DNA of 64,000 bases from Mesorhizobium sp. (lineage in GTDB: Bacteria; Pseudomonadota; Alphaproteobacteria; Rhizobiales; Rhizobiaceae): positions 1 through 64,000 of the forward strand of contig NZ_SUHQ01000016.1 of assembly GCF_004962245.1 (NCBI RefSeq), read 5' to 3'. The translations under genes were made by a program, and so were the position numbers. Positions 17,301 through 25,812 of the stretch are shown here, one piece after another. Under the pieces are notes generated by a model, which saw only the letters and a program-made list of their open reading frames with translations, was not told the DNA's origin and searched no databases. The number at the start of each line of letters is the position of its first letter. The stretch's first letter is position 1.

Positions 17301-17822
17301 ATGGGACCTGTTCATCATGAGCTGGCTGGCGAGCCGACTTTTGCGCCCATGATCCAGATCGACATGGAAATAAAAACTTTTGTCTCCGCCTGGAGACACT
17401 GCGATTATGTCTCGACATACATGGCCCGTATGATCAGTCAAAACAGATCAGACTCGGTCCGGCATTCAAATCTCTTTTCTTCTGCCTTCAACGAATTGCT
17501 GGAAGTCGCCTTTCGTACGCGCCATGCCGACGGCGAATTGGCATGCAGGGTGTCTCGCCATGGCGCGACGGATAGGATCGAATTGACATTCCCTTGCGTG
17601 CCGGAAGAGCGCCAATTCTACGAAGAAGCCGTGTCGCAAGTCGCAGGATCCGAGGTCAGGGAGCGATACCTCAATTCGGTGTCCGGGGACCTCGCGCCCA
17701 GCCGTGAAGTTGTACTCTTGGAACTGGCCATTGACTACAACGCGACATTCCGACTCGATGAAGCCGGCGCTGATACGATCACGCTTGTCGTGGATCTTCC
17801 GCTTGAGGGCCTGCCAAATTGA
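17301..17822 (+). CDS. Degenerate GHKL-like partner-switch protein (pseudokinase candidate)
   Basis: The 173-residue protein resembles the anti-sigma-kinase-like gene at 21378 over its whole length. It has a histidine-serine pair then NELLEVAFR (residues 64-72), where the partner has NELIENAVKFR, and a C-terminal SREVVLLELAIDY where the partner has the ATP-lid/G2 word RSGLGLLTLMSDY. Loss of the second N-box asparagine and of the glycine motif suggests it no longer binds ATP. The ATG at 17301 has GGGAGG six bases upstream; an ATG at 17280 is also possible. The next gene starts inside its stop codon, so the two products are made together and probably act together. Confidence 0.6.
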   Translation: MGPVHHELAGEPTFAPMIQIDMEIKTFVSAWRHCDYVSTYMARMISQNRSDSVRHSNLFSSAFNELLEVAFRTRHADGELACRVSRHGATDRIELTFPCVPEERQFYEEAVSQVAGSEVRERYLNSVSGDLAPSREVVLLELAIDYNATFRLDEAGADTITLVVDLPLEGLPN

Positions 17823-18994
17823 ACCATTACCTTCTCCCGCGTTTCGAAACGCAATACGACATCAACGATCAGGAGTTCTCTATTTCGGGGATAGTGCGGC
17901 CTCAGTCAATTGATGAGCTTGCGCCCAGCATTGCCCTGTTGAAGGACTCCATCGATCGTGTGCGCGGTATACTATATGTGAATATCAGACGCCTGACGCA
18001 AATGAACAACACCGCGTTTCACGCCTTCTCGCGGGTCATCATTGACGCCTGTCGCGCGCGATCCGATCTAAAATTTGTGGTCATCACGTCAAGCGTCGTC
18101 GGATGGACGACGCGAAAATTCGGTCGCTTGAGCGGAATTGAACCAAACATCACGGTTGAGGAGTATGACAGCGAGTTCTATCCGGGACAGACCTTCCTTG
18201 AAGAAGGCGGGTTCATTCCGATCCTCCGCACACAGACGAAGTTGACCTGGCGTCACGAGCGCACAATTCTGCCGCGACATGGCATGCAACCCGGTATTGT
18301 CATGGCTGACATCTGTTGCGGAATCGGGGATTTCGCCGTGCTCGTGCAGAGGGAGTTCGAGCCGTCGCGGATCGTCGCCCTCGATCACGCCAGGACAAGC
18401 CTCGCCTATGCGCGAATCGTGGCGGCGGAGTTCGACATCAAGGGGATTGAGTACACTTATGGCGATGCGTCAGAAATGCTGCTCGAGGACGATCAGTTCG
18501 ATCTCGTCACGTGCCGCCATTCGCTGCAGGTGTTCAATAACCCCGAGCTGATCCTCAAAGAACTCTTCCGCATCTGCAAGCCGGGCGGACGCGTCTACAT
18601 CACAAATGAAAAGAACTCGCACTGTCTGGGCGAACCGCGTGCCGACAGCATCCAGTGGACCTATAACGAAGTTGCCAAGCTCTGGGCGCACTTCCAGATG
18701 GATATCGAGCTTGGCCCCAAGAGCCGACGATACCTGATCGAAGCGGGATTCGAAGACATTCGAGTCGAATCCTTCATGGTCACCAACCACGACGGCGATC
18801 CGCAAGACTTCGCGGATGTCATTGCGGCATGGGAGAACGTCTATGCGGGCGAGATGGCGACCAAGCGAGGTGACCCACCGGCATTTATCAGACGGTTCCG
18901 ACAGGGCTTCCAGGATCATATCTTCGCTGCGCTCCACCCCAAGGGCTATGCCGGCTGGCCGATCTGGGTTGCATCGGGACGCAAGCCGCTATGA
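17819..18994 (+). CDS. STAS-like domain fused to a SAM-dependent methyltransferase
   Basis: Residues 1-115 match the STAS-like protein encoded at 21946: SGIVRPQSIDELAPSIALL aligns with DGIMRLASFEAYAPILSLL, and the phosphoacceptor region FLNSSGIN is replaced by QMNNTAFH (N64, T65). Residues about 150-390 form a class I methyltransferase with motif I MADICCGIGDFAVL, an acidic motif II end VALDH, and FDLVTCRHSLQVFNNPELIL. The start is TTG overlapping the upstream TGA (TTGA), with GAGGG about 11 bases before it. The substrate is unknown. The fusion suggests that methyltransferase activity or localisation is controlled by a partner switch. Confidence 0.8.
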   Translation: MNHYLLPRFETQYDINDQEFSISGIVRPQSIDELAPSIALLKDSIDRVRGILYVNIRRLTQMNNTAFHAFSRVIIDACRARSDLKFVVITSSVVGWTTRKFGRLSGIEPNITVEEYDSEFYPGQTFLEEGGFIPILRTQTKLTWRHERTILPRHGMQPGIVMADICCGIGDFAVLVQREFEPSRIVALDHARTSLAYARIVAAEFDIKGIEYTYGDASEMLLEDDQFDLVTCRHSLQVFNNPELILKELFRICKPGGRVYITNEKNSHCLGEPRADSIQWTYNEVAKLWAHFQMDIELGPKSRRYLIEAGFEDIRVESFMVTNHDGDPQDFADVIAAWENVYAGEMATKRGDPPAFIRRFRQGFQDHIFAALHPKGYAGWPIWVASGRKPL

Positions 18995-21375
18995 CCGACT
19001 CGGATGTAACTCCGCCTAGACCCTGGTCCGTCTTCCACCTAAACAGCTTCCGCGCGAAATTCATGTTCATTGTAGGTGGGGCGGTGCTCTTCGATCTCCT
19101 CGTCGGCGGCAGCGTCGCCCTGTGGAACGTGAACCGGCTTTCCCGCGATGCGACGCAGCAGATCGAGAGCGGCCTCACCAAGGCGACCCAGGAATACCTC
19201 CAGAACTATATCGAGACGACGGCGCTGCGCGCCGATCTGCTCTTCGACCGCATGCACTCCGAGGTGACCGCACTTGCAGGCTCCATGCAGAGACTAATCG
19301 ATGATCCGGAAGCGAAAGATGCGATCGGCAAGGCGCTGGCGAAGAACCCCTATTTTAATGCGCCGCTTGTCTATGACGCCACGGGAAACTGGGTGCAGAC
19401 CCGGCAAGGGTCACCTTCGGTCATGAGTGTCTGGGGATATCTCCTCTCCGCAGATCACCAACCGAAGCCCGAAATTCTCCGCGACATCCAGGAGAGTGCA
19501 GTCTTCGATATTTTTGGCACGAGCCAGATGGCAACAGGCGCGAAGAAGCTGCAGGTCTATTACGTTGGGCCGAAGGCAGGACCGATCATGCGCACGACAC
19601 CTTATTCCGATCAGGCGCAGACCTTCGACAAGCTCTATCCGGGCCACAACAACGCGAATTTCTGGGATTTCTTCTTTCCTGGCGTCTATGAAGGCTGGGA
19701 GGGCTGGATCAGGGAGCCGGATTCGCGCCCCGTAAAGGGCGACGACATCACTGCGACTGCTCCTTATATCGACGCGATTACCGGCAAGCTCATCGTGAGC
19801 TTCTTCCATCCGCTCTGGACGAAAGACCGCAGTGATGTCGCCGGCATGGTCGCTGCCGACGTGACGCTCGATCAGCTCGCTGACATCGTCGAAAGCGTGA
19901 AGGTCGCCGATACGGGCTTCGGTTTTCTCACCATGTCGAACGGCAATGTGCTCGCGATCAAGCCTGAAGGCGAGAAAACGCTCGGGCTCAAGATCGCGAG
20001 TGGTGCGGCAGGTCAAGGCGTTACCGGCCTCGACCGCTCGCTCAAAAAGAGTACGCACGCGACCGTCGCAGCGCTCGAACTTCCCGTCGACGACAAGACG
20101 GTCATCAAGCATATTTCGATTGAGGAGAACGGCAAGGCCGAACCTTACATGGTCGCACTTCGCCGGCTAAACGCAGTCAATCTCTGGAATAGTAAGGGGT
20201 CCATCACGGCCGAAACCCTGATGCTTGGCTTCGTCGTCCCCGAACGGGAAATCTATGCTTCCCTCCTTGCAGCGCAGCAGAGCATTTCCAGCGCGACCAA
20301 CCGGATCCTGATCACCCAGGTCATCGCACTTATCGTTTCGCTCCTGATCGTCTTTGCGGCTGTCTTCGGAATTTCAAAGCGGATCACTGCAGGCCTCAGT
20401 GCGCTTGCCGGAGCCGCCAAGCGGCTGCAGGCGAAAGACTATTCAGTCCGGGTAAGCATTCCGACGCGCGACGAAGTTGGAGAGGTTGGGGAGGCGTTCA
20501 ACCGGATGGCAGAGCAGATCAGCTTCCATACGGAAAACCTCGAGCATCTCGTTGATGAAAGAACGAAGGAGCTTGAAGGCGCAAATCAAGAGATCTCCGC
20601 CCTCAACGGCAAACTGCGAGATGAGAACGTCCGCCTTGGTGCAGAGCTTGCAGTTGCCAAACAGATCCAGATGATGGTTCTGCCGAGAGCCAGCGAACTC
20701 GAAGCGATCCCAGGGGTAGAAATCGCCGCCTACATGCGGCCGGCCGACGAAGTAGGCGGCGACTACTACGACGTCTTGCAAGAAGGGTCGCGGGTCAAGA
20801 TCGGGATCGGCGATGTGACAGGTCATGGGCTGGCGAGCGGTGTGCTGATGTTGATGGTTCAATCCGTCGCACGCGCACTGCAGGAGACTGGCGAGGACAA
20901 TCCACGTCAGTTCCTCGATCGACTGAACAGAGCCATCTATAAAAACATCGAACGGACCAGCACCGACAAGCATCTCTCCCTAGCCTTTCTTGACTTTGAG
21001 AATGAGCAGGTGACCCTGTCAGGGCAGCACGAGGAGGTTCTTGTCGTTCGTGCAAACGGAGAGATCGAGCGGATCGACACGATCGATCTGGGTCTGCCGA
21101 TCGGCCTCGAACGTGACATCTTGCCGTTCATCGCAACACGCGACATTCCGTTCAACAGTGGCGACGTGATCGTGCTCCACACCGATGGCGTAACCGAAGC
21201 GGAAGATCAGGGTGGCGAACTGTTCGGTTTAGAACGCCTTTGCTTCAGCGCGCGCCATTATTATCGCGGGAGCGCCGAGGAGATCAAAACTGGAATTATT
21301 GAGGATCTGATGGCCCATATCGGAACTCAGAAAATCCACGATGACATCACCCTCGTGATCATGAGGCACAAGTAG
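18991..21375 (+). CDS. Membrane PP2C (SpoIIE-type) phosphatase with Cache sensor and HAMP
   Basis: The 794-residue protein has a first transmembrane helix (about 26-50), a large periplasmic double-Cache-like sensor (about 50-415), a second helix (about 430-455), a HAMP region (LSALAGAAKRLQAKDYSVRV), a coiled coil (about 510-555) and a C-terminal SpoIIE/PP2C phosphatase. Metal-binding words are intact: RPADEVGGDYYDV, GIGDVTGHGLASGVLM, LHTDGVTEAED and HDDITLVIM. The layout matches the biofilm phosphatase SiaA and related partner-switch phosphatases. It should dephosphorylate the STAS proteins in response to a periplasmic ligand. Its ATG overlaps the methyltransferase stop (ATGA). Confidence 0.9.
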   Translation: MTDSDVTPPRPWSVFHLNSFRAKFMFIVGGAVLFDLLVGGSVALWNVNRLSRDATQQIESGLTKATQEYLQNYIETTALRADLLFDRMHSEVTALAGSMQRLIDDPEAKDAIGKALAKNPYFNAPLVYDATGNWVQTRQGSPSVMSVWGYLLSADHQPKPEILRDIQESAVFDIFGTSQMATGAKKLQVYYVGPKAGPIMRTTPYSDQAQTFDKLYPGHNNANFWDFFFPGVYEGWEGWIREPDSRPVKGDDITATAPYIDAITGKLIVSFFHPLWTKDRSDVAGMVAADVTLDQLADIVESVKVADTGFGFLTMSNGNVLAIKPEGEKTLGLKIASGAAGQGVTGLDRSLKKSTHATVAALELPVDDKTVIKHISIEENGKAEPYMVALRRLNAVNLWNSKGSITAETLMLGFVVPEREIYASLLAAQQSISSATNRILITQVIALIVSLLIVFAAVFGISKRITAGLSALAGAAKRLQAKDYSVRVSIPTRDEVGEVGEAFNRMAEQISFHTENLEHLVDERTKELEGANQEISALNGKLRDENVRLGAELAVAKQIQMMVLPRASELEAIPGVEIAAYMRPADEVGGDYYDVLQEGSRVKIGIGDVTGHGLASGVLMLMVQSVARALQETGEDNPRQFLDRLNRAIYKNIERTSTDKHLSLAFLDFENEQVTLSGQHEEVLVVRANGEIERIDTIDLGLPIGLERDILPFIATRDIPFNSGDVIVLHTDGVTEAEDQGGELFGLERLCFSARHYYRGSAEEIKTGIIEDLMAHIGTQKIHDDITLVIMRHK

Positions 21376-21377
21376 GA

Positions 21378-21938
21378 ATGACAACACTGTTCGGAACAGC
21401 CGGCCTTGCAATCGGAATGGGGGAGAGGGCCAGTCGCGTGCGACTGTTCGACGGACCTCTCGACCTGAGTTGGCATCATTGCGCTACGACCTCGGACTTC
21501 ATCGCAGACCTTTTCGCCCTTCGCTTTCTGTCATCTCGCAACGACCACAGGGAAGTACGACACAGCATCGGCTATCTGGTCAACGAACTCATTGAAAATG
21601 CGGTCAAGTTTCGTGCACCGGGCGAGATCACGATCGAGGCGGCCATCGACTCAGAAAGTTTCAAGGTCAAGGTCTCGAACGTTGTCGATGGCGAAACCAC
21701 CGTTGAATTTCAAAATCTTCTGTCGGAGATCACAGTCGGTGATCCGGGTGAACTCCTGATTCAACGGATCGAAGCGAATGCCGCGGACCCTGAGACGACA
21801 CGTTCCGGTCTTGGATTGCTAACGTTGATGAGCGATTATGGCGCGAGTCTGGCCTGGATCTTCAGCCCAGTCGATGAAAGGGATTTGGTTTGCCTGGAAA
21901 CATATGCTTCGATTCCGATCACACAAATTCATAACTGA
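21378..21938 (+). CDS. GHKL-type serine kinase-like regulator (slr1658/SiaB-like)
   Basis: The 186-residue protein has an N box GYLVNELIENAVKFR (N69, E70, N74) and a glycine-rich ATP-lid word RSGLGLLTLMSDYG (about 142-155), as in anti-sigma kinases of the SpoIIAB/RsbW class and in SiaB-type kinases. It is the likely kinase that phosphorylates the STAS protein encoded 8 bases downstream, opposed by the upstream phosphatase. It begins two bases after the phosphatase stop. The assignment to the slr1658-like group is from remembered layout, not a search. Confidence 0.8.
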   Translation: MTTLFGTAGLAIGMGERASRVRLFDGPLDLSWHHCATTSDFIADLFALRFLSSRNDHREVRHSIGYLVNELIENAVKFRAPGEITIEAAIDSESFKVKVSNVVDGETTVEFQNLLSEITVGDPGELLIQRIEANAADPETTRSGLGLLTLMSDYGASLAWIFSPVDERDLVCLETYASIPITQIHN

Positions 21939-21945
21939 TAACTAA

Positions 21946-22302
21946 ATGAAACGAACTCACAACATGGAAATAACGACAGCACAATATCGCGTGTGGAGCG
22001 AAGCGAGCGAGATTTTTTTTGATGGCATCATGAGGTTGGCCAGTTTTGAGGCCTATGCGCCAATTTTGTCTTTGTTGATGAAGGTTCTTGACTCGAAACC
22101 TACTTCTATTACGCTCAATTTAACGGACCTTGAATTTCTCAACTCTTCAGGCATCAACCTCTTGGCGAAATTTACCATCGAGGTGCGCAAGCATCCCGAT
22201 GTTCGACTCATCGTACGTGGAACGCCTGACATACCCTGGCAATCGAAATCATTGCCGAATCTGAAGAAGCTACATCCCGCCCTGGTGCTTTTGATGAACT
22301 GA
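21946..22302 (+). CDS. STAS-like anti-sigma-factor-antagonist (slr1659-like)
   Basis: The 118-residue protein has the STAS core with a phosphoacceptor-type loop NLTDLEFLNSSGINLLAKF (serines 67 and 68), analogous to the SSG motif in SpoIIAA/RsbV. It is the obvious substrate of the neighbouring kinase and phosphatase. The same domain, without these serines, forms the N terminus of the methyltransferase at 17819. An internal ATG at 21964 (MEITTAQYRVW) is a possible alternative start. It is the last gene of the operon; no intrinsic terminator is evident after it. Confidence 0.82.
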   Translation: MKRTHNMEITTAQYRVWSEASEIFFDGIMRLASFEAYAPILSLLMKVLDSKPTSITLNLTDLEFLNSSGINLLAKFTIEVRKHPDVRLIVRGTPDIPWQSKSLPNLKKLHPALVLLMN

Positions 22303-22458
22303 CCAGGTCCCCCGGACTGCGTGGGCTGGCGGCAATCCGGATGGCACAGGCCAGTCGGGACGGTGCAAGTGCGCCGCGCCGAGCGAGATATGTACGCCAA
22401 GATAAGTATTAGGACGCGAAGGTAACGACAACCCGGCCTTGTTCGTAGATGTTCGGGA

Positions 22459-22506
22459 TGGCTTAGCGGGGGCTCGGCCACAGTGGCTTAGCGGGGGCTC
22501 GGCACA
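22459..22506. repeat. 25-base tandem repeat, two copies
   Basis: TGGCTTAGCGGGGGCTCGGC occurs at 22459-22478 and again at 22484-22503, a period of 25 with a CCACAG/ACAG linker. It lies in the 274-base gap between the partner-switch operon and the LigD remnant. No function is suggested. Confidence 0.7.
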
Positions 22507-22576
22507 GGCGGCAGGCGTTCCGGTTGGGGGGATGTCGGGCTGCCTGTGCCGATCAGCCGCCACTGCGCGGTAAAAG

Positions 22577-23194
22577 GTGGCGTCATTGAGTAAGCGTGCC
22601 AAGGTGAACAGCGGCTGGCTGGAGTTCATTCCGCCGCAGATCCCGACTCGGGTCAAGGAGCCGCCCGAAGATGAGGGATGGGTTCACGAGGTCAATCTTG
22701 ACGGCTACCGAACGCAAATCATCATAGATAAAGGCGGCGTGCGTCTTTACAGCAAGAACGGTCGTGACTGGACCACGAAATACTGGCCCATCGCGCTGGC
22801 TGTCGAGCTGCCATGCCGGGCTGCCATTATCGATGGCGAGATCGTTGTGTCAGGCGAGCAGGGCGCTCCCGATTGCCCTGCGCTGGAAGCCGCGATCTGG
22901 AACGAACCGAGCCGGCTGGTGTTCGTCGCGTTCGACATCCTCCATCTCGACGGTCGCAATCTAGCCTCCTTGCCCCTACTGCAGCGCAAGCAGGCGCTGT
23001 GGCAACTGGTTGAGCACGGCCTCGGCAAGATCCAGTACAGCGAGCATTTCGAGGGCAGTGCGTTAGCGATCTTTCGCGCCATCGGGAAGGTGGGGCTCGA
23101 GAGCATCATCTCGAAGCGCGCCGACAGCCGCTATAGGAGCGGACCGTCGAACACATGGCTGAAGGCCAAACATTTCGAGGAAGCCGATTTCTGA
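22577..23194 (+). pseudogene. Broken LigD-type ATP-dependent DNA ligase fragment
   Basis: The 205-residue frame (GTG start) reads as the adenylation domain of LigD-like ligases: GWVHEVNLDGYRTQII, AIIDGEIVV, FVAFDILHLDG, GLESIISKRADSRYRSG and WLKAK. Two defects make it non-functional as a ligase. The nucleotidylated lysine of the KxDG motif is asparagine (N40-L41-D42-G43), and the protein stops right after motif V, lacking the OB-fold domain. No Ku gene or polymerase or phosphoesterase domain is adjacent. It is probably a decaying remnant of a non-homologous end-joining gene. Confidence 0.75.
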
Positions 23195-23380
23195 GCATCG
23201 ACGACCGCTTCTGGCGCAACCGCGACCTCAGCGTCGGCACCAGCAATTTCCGCTTTTCGTAGGCGGTCAAGGCGGCCGGAATGACCGACATGGAGGCGCA
23301 AAGCAGTCGTCCACGTTGCAGCAGAGGTAAGTCGCCTTTGGGTCCAAGACCCAACACCCCGAACAGCCTACATCGTGTTG

Positions 23381-24694
23381 TCACCGCACGATCTCGCGAT
23401 GGCCGCCGGGCAGGCGGGTGGCGATGAGCTTGTCGATGCGCCGGCCGTCGAGGTCGACGACCTCGAAGCGCCAGCCCTGCGCATCGACGCATTCGCCGGT
23501 CGTCGGCAGATGGTGCAGGTGCGACAGCACGTAGCCGGCGACGGTCTCGTAGTCGCGGTTCTCGGGCAGGTCGATGCCGAGAACGTCCGCCATCTCGTCA
23601 GCCTGCATGTAGCCGGCGAGCAGCCATGAGCCGTCGTCGCGCTTGACGGCGTTTTCCTCCTCGTCGCCGGCGTCGAGGTCCGCCCGGAACACGCCGGTGA
23701 TGGCTTCCAGTATGTCCGCCGGAGTGACGATGCCTTCGAAATGGCCGTATTCGTCATGGACCAGCGCCATCGGCACGTCGGATTCCTTGAGTGTCGAAAG
23801 GACATCCAGCGCGTCGGCCTGGTCATGGACGATGGGAGCGGCGCGCACATGCCGGCGCGGGTCGAGCGCGCGACCGCCAAGCATCGCGGCCAGCACGTCG
23901 CGGGTCTGGACGACGCCGATCATGGCGTCGACGCTGCCGTCGCCGGCCGGTAGGCGCGAATGCTGGGTCTCCATCAGGAGCTTGCGGGTCGCCGCGTCGT
24001 CAGCCTGCAGATTGATCCAGTCGACCTCGGTGCGCGGCGTCATCACCGCGCGGACGGCGCGGTCGCCGAGCCGCATGACGCCGGCGATCATGCGCCGCTC
24101 GTCCGATTCAATGGTGCCGTGATGTTCGGCCTCGGCGACCAGCATCTTGATCTCCTCGTCGGTGACCTTCTCCTCGCTTTCACCGCGCTGGCCAAGCAGC
24201 CACAGGATGGCGCGGCCGGAGATGTCGAGCAGGAACACCAACGGTGCCGAGACGGTGGCAAGGATGGTCATCGCCGGAGCAACCCTGGCGGCGACCCGTT
24301 CGGGATCGCGCAACGCGATCTGCTTGGGCACAAGTTCGCCGATGATCAGCGAGAAGTAGGTGATGAGGGCGACGACGATGCCGACGCCGATCGGGTCGGC
24401 AAGACTTTCGCGGACGCCGGCCGATGCCAGGAACACGGACAGCCGCTCGCCAAGCGTGGCGCCGGAAAAGGCGCCGGACAAGACACCGACCAGGGTGATG
24501 CCGATCTGCACCGACGACAGGAATTTGCCGGGATTGGAGCCGAGCGCCAGGGCGCGGCCGGCGCCCTTGACCTCGCGGTCGATCATCCCCTTGAGGCGGG
24601 CCGGCCGCGACGAGACGATGGCAAGTTCGGACATTGCCAGAAGGCCGTTCACGCAGATGAGGACGACCACGATGGCGATTTCAGCGTATAGCAT
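23381..24694 (-). CDS. CNNM/CorC-family membrane protein (DUF21, CBS pair, CorC domain)
   Basis: The 437-residue protein begins with a four-helix DUF21 membrane domain (MLYAEIAIVVVLICVNGLLA through about residue 170, with PGKFLSSVQIGITLVGVLSG), followed by GESEEKVTDEEIKMLV, two CBS motifs (VMTPRTEVDWI and MALVHDEYGHFEGIVTPADI) and a C-terminal CorC/HlyC domain (DETVAGYVLS region). Proteins of this class are called hemolysins in older annotation, but are now linked to magnesium or cobalt transport. It is transcribed alone, facing away from the LysR gene. Confidence 0.88.
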   Translation of the reverse strand: MLYAEIAIVVVLICVNGLLAMSELAIVSSRPARLKGMIDREVKGAGRALALGSNPGKFLSSVQIGITLVGVLSGAFSGATLGERLSVFLASAGVRESLADPIGVGIVVALITYFSLIIGELVPKQIALRDPERVAARVAPAMTILATVSAPLVFLLDISGRAILWLLGQRGESEEKVTDEEIKMLVAEAEHHGTIESDERRMIAGVMRLGDRAVRAVMTPRTEVDWINLQADDAATRKLLMETQHSRLPAGDGSVDAMIGVVQTRDVLAAMLGGRALDPRRHVRAAPIVHDQADALDVLSTLKESDVPMALVHDEYGHFEGIVTPADILEAITGVFRADLDAGDEEENAVKRDDGSWLLAGYMQADEMADVLGIDLPENRDYETVAGYVLSHLHHLPTTGECVDAQGWRFEVVDLDGRRIDKLIATRLPGGHREIVR

Positions 24695-24770
24695 GCGGGG
24701 TCAATAGCATTGCGGCGAGGTCTTCGAAAATAGATGACCGTCATTTTTCATGCCGGCGCAGGCAGTCATC

Positions 24771-25685
24771 TCATGCGGCATCCCATGGCGGCGACGAAAA
24801 ATGCTCGATCAGGGCGTCGACGACGACACGTACTTTTGGCGTCAGGCTGCGCGTCACCGGCCAGATTGCATGCACGACGATGTCTTCGACGAGACAGTCC
24901 GACAGGACCGTCTCGAGTTCGCCGCTCTTGAGGCTGTCGGCCGCCAGCCAGGTCGGCAGAAAGACGATGCCGCAGCCGGCAAGGGCTGCATCCAGCATGG
25001 GTTCGCCGTGGCCTAGGACAAGCCGCGCCCTTGGCACGAATTTTCCAACATGGCCATCGGCATGCCTTACGGTCCAAGGCCTGACAATGCCGTCGCGGCC
25101 GTAGCCGATGACGCTGTGGTTGGCGAGATCCTCGATCGATTGCGGCCTGCCCTGTTTTTCGAGATAGGAGGGGGCCGCGCAGATGGCCGAGCGCTGGGCG
25201 TAGATGCGGCGCGCTGCGAGCGACAGGCTGTCATCGAGGTCGCCCATGCGGACCGCCAGATCGATGCCTTCCTCGATCAGGTCGACGCGCCGGTCGTTGA
25301 AGGAGATCTCCATCGTCAGATCGGGAAACTGCCTGGAAATCTCGAAGAGCACGGGTGCCACGCATCTGCGGCCGAAGGCCAGGGGCACGTCAACGTGAAG
25401 CCGGCCAGAAGGCGCCAGCTGGCGCGCGGCAAGCAGCGACTGGGCGGCGTCGATTTCGGACAGTGCCCTGACGCAGGCTTCGTAGTAGCCCAAGCCTTCG
25501 CTGGTCGGGCTCAGGCTGCGGGTGGTGCGGTTGAGCAGGCGAACGCCCAGTCGCTGCTCCAGTTGCGCGACAGCCTTGCCGACCGCCGACTTCGTCACAT
25601 GCAGCCGCTGGCTGGCGCCGGTGAAGCTGCCGGCCTCGACCGTCTGAACGAATGCGAGGATGCCTTGCAGACTGGCCGATTCCAT
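24771..25685 (-). CDS. LysR-family transcriptional regulator
   Basis: The 304-residue regulator has the N-terminal winged helix (LQGILAFVQTVEAGSFTGAS, VTKSAVGKAVAQLEQRLGVR) and a periplasmic-binding-like effector domain (LHVDVPLAFGRRCVAPVLFE). The ATG at 25685 is chosen because homologues start there; the open frame to 25928 overlaps the divergent alcohol dehydrogenase. It is divergent from that dehydrogenase with a perfect dyad between them, so it almost certainly regulates it, as LysR proteins do for adjacent divergent genes. Confidence 0.88.
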   Translation of the reverse strand: MESASLQGILAFVQTVEAGSFTGASQRLHVTKSAVGKAVAQLEQRLGVRLLNRTTRSLSPTSEGLGYYEACVRALSEIDAAQSLLAARQLAPSGRLHVDVPLAFGRRCVAPVLFEISRQFPDLTMEISFNDRRVDLIEEGIDLAVRMGDLDDSLSLAARRIYAQRSAICAAPSYLEKQGRPQSIEDLANHSVIGYGRDGIVRPWTVRHADGHVGKFVPRARLVLGHGEPMLDAALAGCGIVFLPTWLAADSLKSGELETVLSDCLVEDIVVHAIWPVTRSLTPKVRVVVDALIEHFSSPPWDAA

Positions 25686-25751
25686 TCGCTTTCCTATTGT
25701 AGAATTTAGGTCCTCAATTTGTTTCCAAATATGCCGCATGGAAGCGCTTTT

Positions 25752-25774
25752 ATCTATAGTTAAATCGCATAGAT
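25752..25774. promoter_or_regulatory. LysR-type operator (T-N11-A)
   Basis: ATCTAT and ATAGAT form a perfect inverted repeat separated by exactly 11 bases, which gives the T-N11-A spacing typical of LysR binding boxes. It lies 38 bases before the dehydrogenase ATG and 66 bases before the LysR ATG. Confidence 0.7.
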
Positions 25775-25812
25775 GTCTCGCGTGACCACCAATAACGGAG
25801 CGCGGACCGAAG

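Noticed and set aside
22459..22506. Possible CRISPR array
   Set aside because: There are only two 20-base repeats at a 25-base period and no spacers or cas genes; it is a simple tandem duplication.
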